The notes: generated from the sequence alone by a model not told the origin. Positions 19,825 to 29,265 are shown, counted from the stretch's first letter. The stretch: 37,500 nucleotides of DNA from Prorocentrum cordatum (GCA_963575745.1 CAUYUJ010007481.1:1-37500), one strand, 5' to 3'. Numbers and translations: made by a program.

Positions 19825-22344
19825 ATGGCTTCTGATGATGAGATGATGTGCCCAACGCCAGTGGCCGAGGAAGCTGGTTCGGTCCCGAAGCGTGTGCGTA
19901 CTGGCGGTGCTGATTGGCTACGCGAGATGCTGGGTGACATTCGCTCGAACATGGCCACAAAGGACGACGTCACAGAGGTGAAGAGAACCATTCATGAGCA
20001 CGAGGTCAAGATTGACGGTTTGACTGCGCGAATGAAGGCGATCGAGGACAGATCTAATACCAGAATGGAGGCAGCACAATCCGCTGCCACCGCCGTCATG
20101 ACTGAAGCTGTTGACAATCAGCTGAAGGACATGAAGGCACACAATCTCAAGATGCAGGCCGAGCTTGCTGCTCTGTCTTCGCGTACGCCATCGACCAGGT
20201 CGAATGCATCGGCCGCATCACAAGAGCCCGAGAAGGAGAGGGACAACCGCAAGATCTGGATCGCAGGCTTCCCGAGGCCGCTGCTAGCCAAGGTCATGAG
20301 TGCCCATGCGACACAGCTCATCCAACAGCACGTCCCCAACGGCATCACGGCAATGCCCAAGTCTCACAACTTCCAGACGGCCTACAGCATCATCTTCGAT
20401 TCGAACGAGGCGGCCAAGGATTTCTTGATGCGCGCTCGGACCCTGGGTGTGAAATGGCGCGACCCTCGCACCAACACTGACTGTGACTTGAAGATCCGCA
20501 TGGACGCGCCGCCAGCCATCCGCAAAGTCAACCGCATCCTCGGCGTCCTCTGGTCCAAGGTGGTGGAGACAGCCAAGGCCAATAACAAGTGGAGTCCTTC
20601 TTTTACGCTAGGCTCGCAAGGATTTCGTGGCACGCTATGGCTGATCTCGAATGATGACACGGAGAACCTCTTCCAGGTGAAAGGCGTAGAGTCGATGCAG
20701 TTGGACGTCATTCCTAACGTCGTGGCATTGAAGAAGCTCGGCTTCACTGATGCCACCATCAACAGCACGGTTGAGAGCATCCTGATCCAGGAGATCGCTC
20801 TGCCAAGCCAGCAGCGCATGAAGGCCAACTTGCATGATATGCCCCTGGGGATCCTCGCCTCTCCTGTGGATAGTGATATGACTGGTTTGGGTGCCCCGTT
20901 CTGCGTGGGCGCTTGCGGCGTGCGTTCCACACCTGAGCAAGCGGCAGACAGCGACGACCAGCAGCACGCCACACCGCCGCCTACGAAGAGAATTCGGTCT
21001 TCATGCAGAATTGCCACTTCAGCGAGAAGAGCAAGAGCCTCTTCCTCGTCGTCCAGCGCGTCTGGGTCTTCCAGTCCTGGTGGGTCGTCTGCACGTTCGG
21101 CACCTTCGGCAAGTTCAACGTCCTCATCCTCCAGCTCTTCTTCGTCGTTTACGGTTGACTGGCCTGCGTTGCCGATGCGATGCAGCCCTTTCTTGCCGTG
21201 CAAGCGTTTTTCAGTCGTGTCTTGGAATGCTCGCTCGCTCTTCGGCGCACTGCACGCCCCGCAGCACACCCGCCGCGCAAAGATCAGGCAGCTTATCAAT
21301 ATGATTCAGAATCCTGATGTTGTATGTGTTCAAGAGTCTCGCGGGACGTACGAGTGTTTCCGTGCCCTGGAGCGCGAGGTATATCAGCTCTCTGGCTTCT
21401 CGACCTTTCTCTGCAACCCTCATTCTGGTGGTAGTCTTATTTATGTTCATCCTCGGGTACGCAGCACGTTTACACATGCGTCACATCGTGTCATTGCACA
21501 AGGGCGTATGCACACAGTTGTTCTTCATAATGACCAGCATGCTCTCCAGATAGTCAATGTGCATAGTGATCCTGGTCTCCGTGTGCGAGAGCGCAAGCGT
21601 CAGCTAGTGCAGATTCGTGATGCCCTTCGGCCTCGAGCGCAGTGCTCTGTCTTTCTTTGTGGCGACTTTAACTTCCCTGCGCAGGGCGAGGGCAGCTTCC
21701 AAGTGTCGGGGAGGCTCGTTCACCCCACCCACAGCCTCGCCAAGCTTTTTGATCGGCTCTTTGCGCACATGGTCGAGGTCGAACAGCCGCAGTTCACGCG
21801 TCGTGTCGAAGGGTACGTCGGGGTGCGCAAAGTGGTCCTCTCGCTCGGGCGCCTCGACAGGATCTACACTTCGATCCCTGCTAGCATGATCCTGGACCTA
21901 TCCCCGAGCTCGGGAACGATCGGCTGTGCAGCAGATCTCGCCACACTCTCTGATCACGTGCCTGTTTTCCTGGCCCTGGCGCCCCCCAGCCTCAGCGGGA
22001 CCTCGAAAGTGCAGCCCTGGGTCTCCAAGCACAAACTGTTCCCCGATGTGTTCAAGGAGGTTTTGCAAGGAGGAGGTGATCTTGATGATGATCCAATTCA
22101 GCGGGTGGAGGAGGTACGCAACGCAATACAGGTAGCAGCTAAACAATTACTAGCCAAGCTTGAGCAGAAGGGCGCCAGCTCGTTGCCTGAGTACATCTCC
22201 TGGTCTCTAGCTGCTATGAGAGCCGAGAGATCCAAGGCCCCAGGTGTGCTGCGCAGGGCTGTGAAGGCCTACCCGATGCTCCAGCGGTTTTTCAATGTCG
22301 AGCTCTGCGCATACTCGAATCTTGTTGGCTTCCACGCGTTCTAA
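19825..22344 (+). CDS. LINE polyprotein, N-terminal part: coiled coil, RRM-like, endonuclease
   Basis: 839 residues from ATG 19825, the first ATG after the SL relict, to an in-frame TAA at 22342. Residues about 45-120 look like a coiled coil. Residues about 143-280, starting KIWIAGFPRP, look like an ORF1p-type RRM with its C-terminal partner. Residues 400-441 are a Ser-rich linker. Residues 461-720 are an exonuclease-endonuclease-phosphatase domain with its motifs in order: SWNARSL (466), CVQES (501), GDFNF (613), GRLDRIYTS (675) and LSDHVPV (708). These motifs are intact, so target nicking activity is plausible. The same frame continues beyond the stop into the reverse transcriptase. Fusion of the ORF1-like region and the EN-RT in one frame is notable. 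Confidence 0.85.
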   Translation: MASDDEMMCPTPVAEEAGSVPKRVRTGGADWLREMLGDIRSNMATKDDVTEVKRTIHEHEVKIDGLTARMKAIEDRSNTRMEAAQSAATAVMTEAVDNQLKDMKAHNLKMQAELAALSSRTPSTRSNASAASQEPEKERDNRKIWIAGFPRPLLAKVMSAHATQLIQQHVPNGITAMPKSHNFQTAYSIIFDSNEAAKDFLMRARTLGVKWRDPRTNTDCDLKIRMDAPPAIRKVNRILGVLWSKVVETAKANNKWSPSFTLGSQGFRGTLWLISNDDTENLFQVKGVESMQLDVIPNVVALKKLGFTDATINSTVESILIQEIALPSQQRMKANLHDMPLGILASPVDSDMTGLGAPFCVGACGVRSTPEQAADSDDQQHATPPPTKRIRSSCRIATSARRARASSSSSSASGSSSPGGSSARSAPSASSTSSSSSSSSSFTVDWPALPMRCSPFLPCKRFSVVSWNARSLFGALHAPQHTRRAKIRQLINMIQNPDVVCVQESRGTYECFRALEREVYQLSGFSTFLCNPHSGGSLIYVHPRVRSTFTHASHRVIAQGRMHTVVLHNDQHALQIVNVHSDPGLRVRERKRQLVQIRDALRPRAQCSVFLCGDFNFPAQGEGSFQVSGRLVHPTHSLAKLFDRLFAHMVEVEQPQFTRRVEGYVGVRKVVLSLGRLDRIYTSIPASMILDLSPSSGTIGCAADLATLSDHVPVFLALAPPSLSGTSKVQPWVSKHKLFPDVFKEVLQGGGDLDDDPIQRVEEVRNAIQVAAKQLLAKLEQKGASSLPEYISWSLAAMRAERSKAPGVLRRAVKAYPMLQRFFNVELCAYSNLVGFHAF

Positions 22345-24741
22345 GCGAACCTAAAGCGCCAGCAGATAGACGATCATATTGAAGAAATTCAGAACGACAT
22401 GAACATCCCCTCGGCCCAAAAGAAATCCACTATGAACAAGCTTTACTCCTTCAGATCGGCGTGGAAGGGACGCGGTGCCCAGATCTCGTTGCAAGCTATA
22501 GCCGACCCGCTCGGGGCCCCCATCTTCGACCCAGTTGCGGGCGCTCGTGAGCTCGCTCAGCATTGGGGAGCTGTGCACTCTGCTGTTGCCATTCAGCCTG
22601 CTGCGCTTAATGATTTGCTCGTACACGTGCAGAGAGTTCCTCAAGTAGTTACCTGGAGGTTGGAGGAGGCGGAGTTTTTTTACATGATGAAGAGGCCGCG
22701 CGACAGCGCCCCGGGGCCGGATGGGATACCACACTCAGGCTGGAGTCGAGCGGGGGAGGAAGGAGGACGGGCCTTATATAATCTGTACGAGCACATCCTT
22801 GATGTTGGCGAGTGCCACCCCGAGTTTAATTACGGCCACAACATCTTCCTGGCCAAATGCGATGATGAACATGATTCTTCGCTCTGTATGCGCGCGCCTG
22901 CGGTTACGAGGCCGCTGACTATGTCGTGCACCTCGAATAAGCTTGTCTCGCTTGCCCTGAACAGGCCGCTGGCTGCCATCTGCAGATGCTCGTGCATTAA
23001 GGAACAGAGAGGCTTCGTGGGAGGGAGGAATATGAACGAGAACATACTCGAGCTCGAATATCGTGCGATGCACTGGTATGTCCAGCGTCTAGTCTCGGCG
23101 CGCGGCATCGCGCTGCATGATGCGCGCGCGGCCTTCCCGAGTCTGCTTCACGAAGCTATGTTTGCCACTCTGCGTGCCATGGGAGTGCCAGGTTATTTCG
23201 TTCGTGCCGTTCAATGCCTCTACACCAATGTATGGATTGCTATATCGCATCGGGGTATGCACCAGGATGTAGGCCACTGGCTCTCCCGCGGCATCAAGCA
23301 GGGATGTCCTGTTAGTGGTTCGCTGTTCGCGCTCGCCGTCGACCCCGCGCTGCGGATGATTTGCCTCCTGCTTCCACGTCCGCTTCGCAGTCTGGGGGCC
23401 TTCGCTGATGATGTGGGGATTAGCTCGGGGGACATTGTCGAGGCGTTCGTTTCCAGCATGTCGGTGTGGGACCTCGCTGGGCCTGGTATGGGCCTGTGCA
23501 TCAACGTTGAGAAAACGGTGATCGTCCTTCTGGGGATCTCGGAGGCAGGTTTTCTTGCGGCACTTGGGGCGCGCGGGTTTCAGGCCGCTGCGCTGGGCCT
23601 TCAACTGCCCCCTCGAGGGCGCTATCTTGGCATACGGCTGGGCCCCGATAGTGCGTTCGACTCCTGGGGGCCCGCCCTTAAGAAGTACGTCCAGAGGGCC
23701 CAGATGTTTCGCGGCCTCGAGTTGGGCTTCACGAGAACTGTTGCGCATTATAACATGCTCGCGTTTTCTGTGCTCACGTTCATCGGCCAGTTTTTGGAGC
23801 CCACGGACCGCTGCCTGAGTCTGGAACGTGCTTGCCTGCAGAAGCTCACTGTCGGGCCGAATAATGCGATCACAGCCTCGATGATGCAGGGCTTGACACA
23901 GCTGGGCTCTCCCCTGGACGCCAGATCGTTGGAGCGCACCTGCCGTGCCGCCAGATACCGTGCCGCCTACTACTCCCCTGCCTTTCACGAAATCCGAAGG
24001 ATGCTTGCAGAATTCTCAGAAGATGATGAGTATGTAATAAATTGGCGTCTGCACCCTTGGTGGAAAAGCAGCATCTTGCGGTCGATGATTGAGAATTTCG
24101 AATTCTTGACCAGTATCCCGAGCGCGCCGAGGGATGAGGTGCCGCTTCAGAAAAAGACGGAGCTCTTCTTGCGTGAACTCTACCCTCGTTCTGTGAAGCC
24201 CCAGTTGCTGAGCCGCCTGCACAAAACTGACCCCCTTCTGTGCTATAGTGATCTGGATCTTGTTTTCCTGGCCTTCAGGAGGGCCGCCCCTCTCGTTCCG
24301 CCCTCGGTCCTCGCCTCGCTTCTGAAAACTGTGTGTAATGCCTGGTGCACTTCTGGGCGTTTTCGGAATGCCACCCAGGATTGCTCGTTTTGCGGCCTAC
24401 GTGCCGCTGACACCCTCAAACATGTGCTTGAATGCCCGAGGCTCGACATCATTTGGATTTTCCTGCCAGAGCTCCCTTCTGCGTTCTGCCTTGCCCCTGG
24501 TGCCACCAGAATTCAGATTTATAGATTTTTTCCTCTTGACAATCGTGCTCTGTTGTCTATCTTGTTGTATATTGATGCCTGCTTCCATTGTTATCATACC
24601 TGTCGCCATCGTCCCGCGTCGCCCGTCGCCGTGGCAGGGGCCCGTTTTCAGCAGGTCTGCAGGCAGAGGGTAGACCTGTCCGCGCTGCTTGGCGCGGCCC
24701 CGCAGGCGCCCCCGCGCGCGGCTGCCCGCGTGGGGGGGTAG
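22345..24741 (+). CDS. LINE polyprotein, C-terminal part: reverse transcriptase and zinc knuckle
   Basis: In the same frame as the upstream part, with no other stop before TAG at 24739-24741. The first ATG after the break is 22399; residues below count from it. The RT fingers carry SAPGPDGIP (103-111) and KEQRGFVGGR (191-200). Motif A is HDARAAF with the catalytic Asp at 231, motif B is GIKQGCPVSGS (288-298), and motif C is AFADD (324-328). The palm catalytic residues are therefore present. Near the end, CSFCG...H....C (about 662-680) is a C2HC knuckle as in the zf-RVT region of LINEs. The role is target-primed reverse transcription of the element's RNA. The upstream TAA means this half would need readthrough, or the copy is disabled. 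Confidence 0.85.
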   Translation, partial: ANLKRQQIDDHIEEIQNDMNIPSAQKKSTMNKLYSFRSAWKGRGAQISLQAIADPLGAPIFDPVAGARELAQHWGAVHSAVAIQPAALNDLLVHVQRVPQVVTWRLEEAEFFYMMKRPRDSAPGPDGIPHSGWSRAGEEGGRALYNLYEHILDVGECHPEFNYGHNIFLAKCDDEHDSSLCMRAPAVTRPLTMSCTSNKLVSLALNRPLAAICRCSCIKEQRGFVGGRNMNENILELEYRAMHWYVQRLVSARGIALHDARAAFPSLLHEAMFATLRAMGVPGYFVRAVQCLYTNVWIAISHRGMHQDVGHWLSRGIKQGCPVSGSLFALAVDPALRMICLLLPRPLRSLGAFADDVGISSGDIVEAFVSSMSVWDLAGPGMGLCINVEKTVIVLLGISEAGFLAALGARGFQAAALGLQLPPRGRYLGIRLGPDSAFDSWGPALKKYVQRAQMFRGLELGFTRTVAHYNMLAFSVLTFIGQFLEPTDRCLSLERACLQKLTVGPNNAITASMMQGLTQLGSPLDARSLERTCRAARYRAAYYSPAFHEIRRMLAEFSEDDEYVINWRLHPWWKSSILRSMIENFEFLTSIPSAPRDEVPLQKKTELFLRELYPRSVKPQLLSRLHKTDPLLCYSDLDLVFLAFRRAAPLVPPSVLASLLKTVCNAWCTSGRFRNATQDCSFCGLRAADTLKHVLECPRLDIIWIFLPELPSAFCLAPGATRIQIYRFFPLDNRALLSILLYIDACFHCYHTCRHRPASPVAVAGARFQQVCRQRVDLSALLGAAPQAPPRAAARVGG

Positions 24742-24944
24742 GGCTGGTGGCTGCGACGACGTCTTGCCCTCTTCTCGCTTCTTGTCCGCTTGCCCTCTTC
24801 TCGTCCCTCTCTTTTGGCCAGCGCACTCCTCCTCCTCCTCCCCCTCCTCCTCCTCCTCCATCTCCTCCCCCTCCTCCTCCTCCTCCTCCTCCTCCTCCTC
24901 CTCCTCCTCTTCCTCCTCCTCCTCCTCCTCGTCCTCTTCCTCCT

Positions 24945-24981
24945 CCACTCATTCTCCTCAGCATCCTGTTCCTCCCATCCT
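24945..24981 (+). repeat. LINE-flanking direct repeat, right copy
   Basis: 37 bp, differing from 19608-19644 at two positions. It directly follows the element's TCC tail. Confidence 0.65.
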
Positions 24982-25930
24982 GCGCCACCTTCTGCTCTGC
25001 CCGACGACACACATACTTCAAAAGCACGGACCTCGAGAACTCAGACTCCCAGTCTGATCGAGTGGCTCAGGGGGGTGCTCTGTGACAAGGCATCGGCGAT
25101 CATCGCGAGTAGATCGGCGATAGGGTACGCCACCGGAGAAGCCACACGATCGGGCATGCGATGCACGCGATGCTAGGACTGTAAGACAATCCACAGCCAT
25201 GACATCCACAGGCCTACCCTGCAATTCCACGCCGCATGTGCCAGGGCAACATTTCCATGCCCTTTGCGCATGCACGTCAGCAGCAGCCGGTCTGGATCAG
25301 AAGGGTCCCGCAAGGGGCGAGACATGAGCCCGAAACCTGGCGAATACACCGACCGGTCACGGAACATGCGATTAGGTTTCTGAGGTTTCCGAGGTCACCG
25401 CCCAGTCTGTCTCAGCATCGTTTTGGGAGCCCTAAAGCTCACGGTGGTTATGGATGGCGGGGGGGGGGCAGGAGGAATGGCGTGGGGTGACGACGGAGGA
25501 GGGAAAACGGAGGGGGCTATCTTTCCAGCTACAATTTAAAACCCGAATAAGGACGCGCGGCTTTGCTCAGGGCACCCTTGCGTCCTTGCTCTTCCTTGCT
25601 CGTGCGTCCTTGAGGTTTTCGTCGTCCGCCGCCCCAGAAATACAAACTTCGGTTTCCAAGGGTCTTGCGTCCTTACCGCGCGTCCATATTAAGTTTTTTG
25701 ACTGTAAGTCAACAGCACCGGGTGCCATAGCTCGCCCGAGCAGTGTTCCTGCCTGCGCGGCGGTCCTGCAAGTGCCCTGGGTGGGCACCTGTGGGCGCAG
25801 TAGCAGGCAGAGTCTTGTTACAGACTGGTAGCGTTTGTATCATGAATTGGCCCCGGGCGTTTCACGAGTGAGCGATCTGACTTTGTGTCCCCGAAGCTCG
25901 ATTCGACTTCTCGGGCCCCTCCATCCGCAG
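24982..25930. other. No gene assigned; intron sequence
   Basis: Minus-strand frames at about 25173-25367 and 25018-25275 give repeat-free peptides but no recognisable domain. The last 15 bp, CCCCTCCATCCGCAG, is the acceptor for exon B. Confidence 0.45.
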
Positions 25931-26017
25931 GTTCACATCGACAACAAGCCCCTGATCCAGTTCTGCCACGTCCTGCATGGCACCAAGCTCTTCTGCGTTG
26001 CGCCTTCCGCGCCATGG
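25931..26017 (+). CDS. JmjC/cupin-like oxygenase, exon B (HxD motif)
   Basis: 29 codons, phase 0 at both ends, between CCATCCGCAG and a GTATCG donor. The peptide begins VHIDNKPLIQFCHVL and continues HGTKLFCVAPSAPW. This matches the JmjC/cupin_8 core: His-x-Asp for Fe(II), then eleven residues on a G-T/K-K turn that leads to the strand ending in a Pro. Joined to exon A it gives GTASHVHID. The second metal His, expected further on in a GDxLxxPxxxxH context, was not found in the window. A TCC tract starts about 20 bp after the donor. The domain call is moderate, resting on pattern alone. Confidence 0.55.
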
Positions 26018-26036
26018 GTATCGCAGGACCCGCGCC

Positions 26037-26181
26037 CCTCCTCCTCCTCCTCCTCCTCCTCCTCCTTCTCCTCCTCCTGCTCCTTCTCCTACTCCTACTC
26101 CTCCTCCTCCTTTTCCTCCTCCTCCTCCTTTTTCTCCTTTTCCTCCTCCTCCTCATCCTCATCTTCCTTCTCCTCCTCGTC
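26037..26181 (+). repeat. TCC microsatellite
   Basis: Starts about 20 bp after the exon B donor. The opposed GGA run at 26513-26568 follows. Confidence 0.95.
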
Positions 26182-26287
26182 CACTCTCCCTTATGGTAAT
26201 CGTCGCTCTTGACGTCCATCTCCTCGTTGAAGAGTGGGAGGGGAGCAGGAGGGAGGAGGCGGGAAGGAGGATCGAGGAAAAGCATGC

Positions 26288-26335
26288 GTAATCTCTCGGA
26301 GGTCCGCGTGGAGTTCTTGAATCGGCGCTGGAGTT
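26288..26335 (+). repeat. Single-arm remnant of the AGGGGAAC foldback family
   Basis: CTCGGAGGTCCGCG and ATCGGCGCTGG match one arm of the elements at 18624 and 31045. No partner arm is seen nearby. Confidence 0.6.
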
Positions 26336-26517
26336 ATCTCGCAGCGTCCCTCCTTCTGTCTCCTGGGGTGGAGGACTTGGAGGGGGAATGAGGGAGAGAG
26401 GAGCAGGCGGAGTAGGAGGAGGCGCTGGAGTGATCTCGCAGCGTCCCTCCTTCTGTCTCCTGGGGTGGGGGACTTGGAGGGGGAATGAGGGAGAGAGGAG
26501 CAGGCGGAGTAGGAGGA
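26324..26517 (+). repeat. 97-bp tandem duplication
   Basis: Copy 1 is 26324-26420, copy 2 is 26421-26517, starting GGCGCTGGAG. Only about two substitutions separate them. A GGA run follows directly. Confidence 0.9.
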
Positions 26518-26568
26518 GGAGGAGGAGGAGGAGAAGGAGGAGGAGGAGGAGGAGGAGGAGCAGCAGCA

Positions 26569-27200
26569 GCAGCATGAATAGCACTGGGCCTCAGGTGTGC
26601 CGCCGTTTTCGGAGGAGAGGGACTCCCCTCCGCGAAGGCGAGGGGGAAGAATGGGGGGGTGGCAGGGCGAGCTCCCCAGACCACCCACGCCCAGAGGGCT
26701 CGCAGAGGGATCTCTACACCGACCCTCTCGATACAGGGGGCTCATCACGCCATCCCGCCGACCCCCAGGCGAGGAGATGTGCGGCTTCCGAGTCCGCACG
26801 TGTGGTGTGCAGTCCCCTGTTGAGCTGCCTGCGTCGAGCTGTTGCCGGGTCGTCCTCCTCCAGTTCGGGTGCTGCAAGAAGGCCCCCCCCGGCCCCAGGT
26901 GTCCCCACGATCTCCAAGGAGGCCCCCGACGTCTCTGGAGCACCCCCCCTCCCTCACGAGGCCCAGAGGGCCCCAGGGGCTCCAAGATGGAGCGAGAAGC
27001 CAGGGGCACCTCGGGCCAAGGGCACCTTCCGCAGCCCTCGACCGATGGAGGCTGCAGATGTCGTGTCGGGATGCAGATGTCGTTTTCGTCGTCTCCTCCT
27101 TTGCTTTCGTCCTTCTCTCGGGTTCCTGTGGAGCAGCCTTGGGCCTTGGGGGGTCCTTGGACCACTTTGGGCCGTTTCGGGGGCCCAGTTGGGCTGTCTT
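26569..27200. other. No gene recognised
   Basis: GC-rich intron-like sequence between a GGA run and the long GGA tract. Open frames on both strands show no domain. Confidence 0.45.
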
Positions 27201-27202
27201 GG

Positions 27203-27620
27203 AAGAGGAGGAGGGAGGAGAGAGGAGGAGGGAGGAGAAGCAGGGAGGAGGAGGAGGCGGAGGAAGAGGCGGAGGAGGAGGAGGAGGAGAAGCAAGGAAG
27301 GAGGAGGGAGGAATAGGGAGGAGGAGGGAGGAGGAGGGAGGAGGAGGGGGAGAGGAGGAGGAGGGCGGGGGAGGAGGGAGGAGGAGGGGAAGGAGAGAGG
27401 AGGGAGAGGAGGAGGGAGGAAGGAGGAGGAGGAGGGAGGAAGGGGAGGAAGGGAGAGGGAGGGGAGAGGAGGAGGGGGGAGGGGGGGAGGGGGAGAGGGG
27501 GGGAGGAGGAGGGAGGAGGGGGAGGAGGGGGGAGGAAGAGGAGGAGGAGGAGGAGGAGGAAGGGGGAAAGAAGGAGCACGAGGAGGAGGAGGGAGGCCTC
27601 TTCCTCCTCCTCCCTCCCTC
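27203..27620 (+). repeat. Long GGA tract ending in an opposed TCC run
   Basis: About 390 bp of GGA-rich purine sequence. At about 27590-27620 it flips to TCC around GGCCTC, forming a natural hairpin boundary. Confidence 0.95.
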
Positions 27621-27739
27621 TTTTGGCAGTCTTGGGGGCCCTCTTGGGCTGTCTGGGGGCCCTCTTGCGCCCGTCGTGGGGCCGTCGGAAGGCCGTCTGA
27701 CGCGGCAGGGGCCGCCGCCGCCGCCCCGCCGCCGCCGAG

Positions 27740-27877
27740 GACCAGGCGGCCGACGCGGCCCACGGCGAGGTGTCGCTGCCTGTGGACGTTCCGCTCGCGG
27801 ACGACGCCGCGGAATGGCTGCAGCGGCCGGACACGTCCCCATTTCGAGGGATGAAGCACATTGATTTTGACCAAGAT
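27740..27877 (+). CDS. JmjC/cupin-like oxygenase, exon C
   Basis: A frame follows AG at 27738-27739 (a second in-phase choice is 27744-27745). It reads GEVSLPVDVPLADDAAEWL and then a TSPFRGMKHIDFDQD stretch to a GT donor at 27878 (phase 0; 27881 also possible). Many JmjC/cupin_8 proteins have a SPF...D.......D segment after the GxK strand, so this fits as the next exon after B, also in phase 0. An upstream in-frame TGA at 27698-27700 and a downstream TAA at 27902-27904 limit the exon. This is the weakest of the three JmjC-like exons. Confidence 0.4.
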
Positions 27878-28056
27878 GTCGTGGGATCTTGCCGACGCCT
27901 GTAATTCGGGGGCGGCCAAGAGGGGGGTGATGGCTATGGGGAGGGTGGATATCATGGCGGGGGCCATGCTATCTCCCCAGATGTCATGGCTTCTTTGTTA
28001 TTTCAATACGTTCCCTGGCCCCCTCTGGTCCGCGCACATGCCTCAGCCCACGATTT

Positions 28057-28057
<1 letters not shown>

Positions 28058-28118
<61 letters not shown>
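28058..28118. repeat. AC dinucleotide microsatellite, about 30 units
   Basis: Pure (AC)n. Confidence 0.98.
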
Positions 28119-28120
<2 letters not shown>

Positions 28121-28177
28121 TTTCCCAACCAACCTGTGTTGTTGGGTCCTCGGTTTGAAGAGACGGTGGCCCGCGTC

Positions 28178-28277
28178 TCCTCCTCTTCTCCTCCTCCTCC
28201 TCTCCTCTTCCTCCTCCTCCTCCTCCTCCTCCTCCTCCTCCTCCTCCTCCTCTCTCCTCCTCCTCCTCCTCCTCCTC
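28178..28277 (+). repeat. TCC microsatellite
   Basis: (TCC)n of about 100 bp, 20 bp upstream of the 90-bp repeat array. Confidence 0.95.
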
Positions 28278-28296
28278 CACCATCATCATCGTCATC

Positions 28297-29265
28297 ACCC
28301 ATTTCGGGCACAACCCTCAAACGTTCGTGCCCCCACAGGAGCTCCACCGAAGGTCCCAGTGGGTGTGCCCGCATGCGTCCCGCACACCCATTTCGGCACA
28401 CCCCTCACACGTTTCGTGGCCCCATAGGGAGCTCCACCGAAGGTCCCAGTGGGTGTGCCCGCATGCGTCCCGCACACCCATTTCGGCACACCCCTCACAC
28501 GTTTCGTGGCCCCATAGGGAGCTCCACCGAAGGTCCCAGTGGGTGTGCCCGCATGCGTCCCGCACACCCATTTCGGCACACCCCTCACACGTTTCGTGGC
28601 CCCATAGGGAGCTCCACCGAAGGTCCCAGTGGGTGTGCCCGCATGCGTCCCTCCCGCACACACACATTTCGGCGCACCCCTCACACGCTTCGTGGCCCCA
28701 TAGGGAGCTCCACCGAAGGTCCCAGTGGATGTGCCCGCATGCGTCCCGCACACCCACTTTGGCACCCCCTTCACACGCTTCGTGACCCCATAGGGAGCTC
28801 CACCGAAGGTCCCAGTGGGTGTGCCCGCATGCGTCCCGCACACCCATTTCGGCCCACCCCTCACACGTTTCGTGGCCCCATAGGGAGCTCCACCGAAGGT
28901 CTCAGCGGGTGTGCCCGCATGCGTCCCGCACACCCATTTCGGCCTACCCCTCGCACGCTTCGTCGCCCCATAGGGAGCTCCACCGAAGGTCCTCCCGCAC
29001 ACTCATCTCGGCACACCCTTCACACGCTTCGTGGCGCCATAGGAAGCTCCACCGAAGGTCCCAGTGGGTGTGCCCGCATGCGTCCCGCACACCCATTTCG
29101 GCACATCGCTCACACGTTCCGCGGCCCCATAGGGAACCCAACCGAAGGTCCCAGTGGGTGTGCCCGCATGCGTCCCGCACACCAATTTCGGCACATCCCT
29201 CACACGTTTCGTGGCCCCATAGGGAGCTCCACCAAAGGTCCCCGTGGCGCAGTCCGCTTGCGTCT
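28297..29265. repeat. Tandem array of a 90-bp unit, ten full units plus partial ends
   Basis: Units start (GGAGCTCCACCGAAGG) at 28338, 28428, 28518, 28608, 28704, 28794, 28884, 28974, 29043, 29133 and a partial at 29223. Part of a preceding unit covers 28297-28337. The first three full units are identical. Lengths are 90 bp except one of 96 and one of 69, so both indels keep a multiple of three. All frames stay open over many units. The minus frame encodes a 30-residue repeat including FGGAPYGATKRVRGVPKW and runs 235 residues (28295-29002) until a TGA in unit 8. It may be a real repeat protein exon or only a satellite. Confidence 0.95.

Larger units (their letters stand above)
19645..24944 (+). 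mobile_element. Non-LTR retrotransposon (LINE) with spliced-leader 5' end
   Basis: The order is a TCC run (19648-19690), an SL exon copy (19692-19713) plus a decayed SL fragment, a 5' leader, one long frame (19825-24741) with a single internal TAA, a short 3' leader, and a terminal TCC run (24823-24944) in place of a poly(A) tail. A 37-bp direct repeat flanks it. The frame encodes a coiled coil, an RRM-like region, an AP-type endonuclease, a reverse transcriptase and a C-terminal zinc knuckle, in the order usual for L1-type elements. The good state of the catalytic motifs suggests recent insertion. It lies in sense orientation in the putative intron of the JmjC-like gene. Confidence 0.85.
12499..25930 (+). 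other. Putative 13.4-kb intron of the JmjC-like gene
   Basis: Bounded by a GTTCTT donor and a good acceptor (CCCCTCCATCCGCAG). Both flanking exons are in phase 0. It holds GGA and TCC tracts, TA/CA runs, a 32-bp tandem repeat, a 155-bp palindrome, a satellite, a foldback element, a minus-strand frame and a near-complete LINE in the sense direction. The boundaries are inferred from the protein pattern only. Confidence 0.45.

Noticed and set aside
26191-27861. Very long open frames on both strands (about 490-560 residues)
   Set aside because: They run through TCC/GGA tracts and are low complexity; no domain is seen. Only the short third frame at 27740-27877 has protein-like sequence.
28297-29265. 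CRISPR array
   Set aside because: Units are contiguous 90-bp tandem copies without unique spacers, and the genome is eukaryotic.
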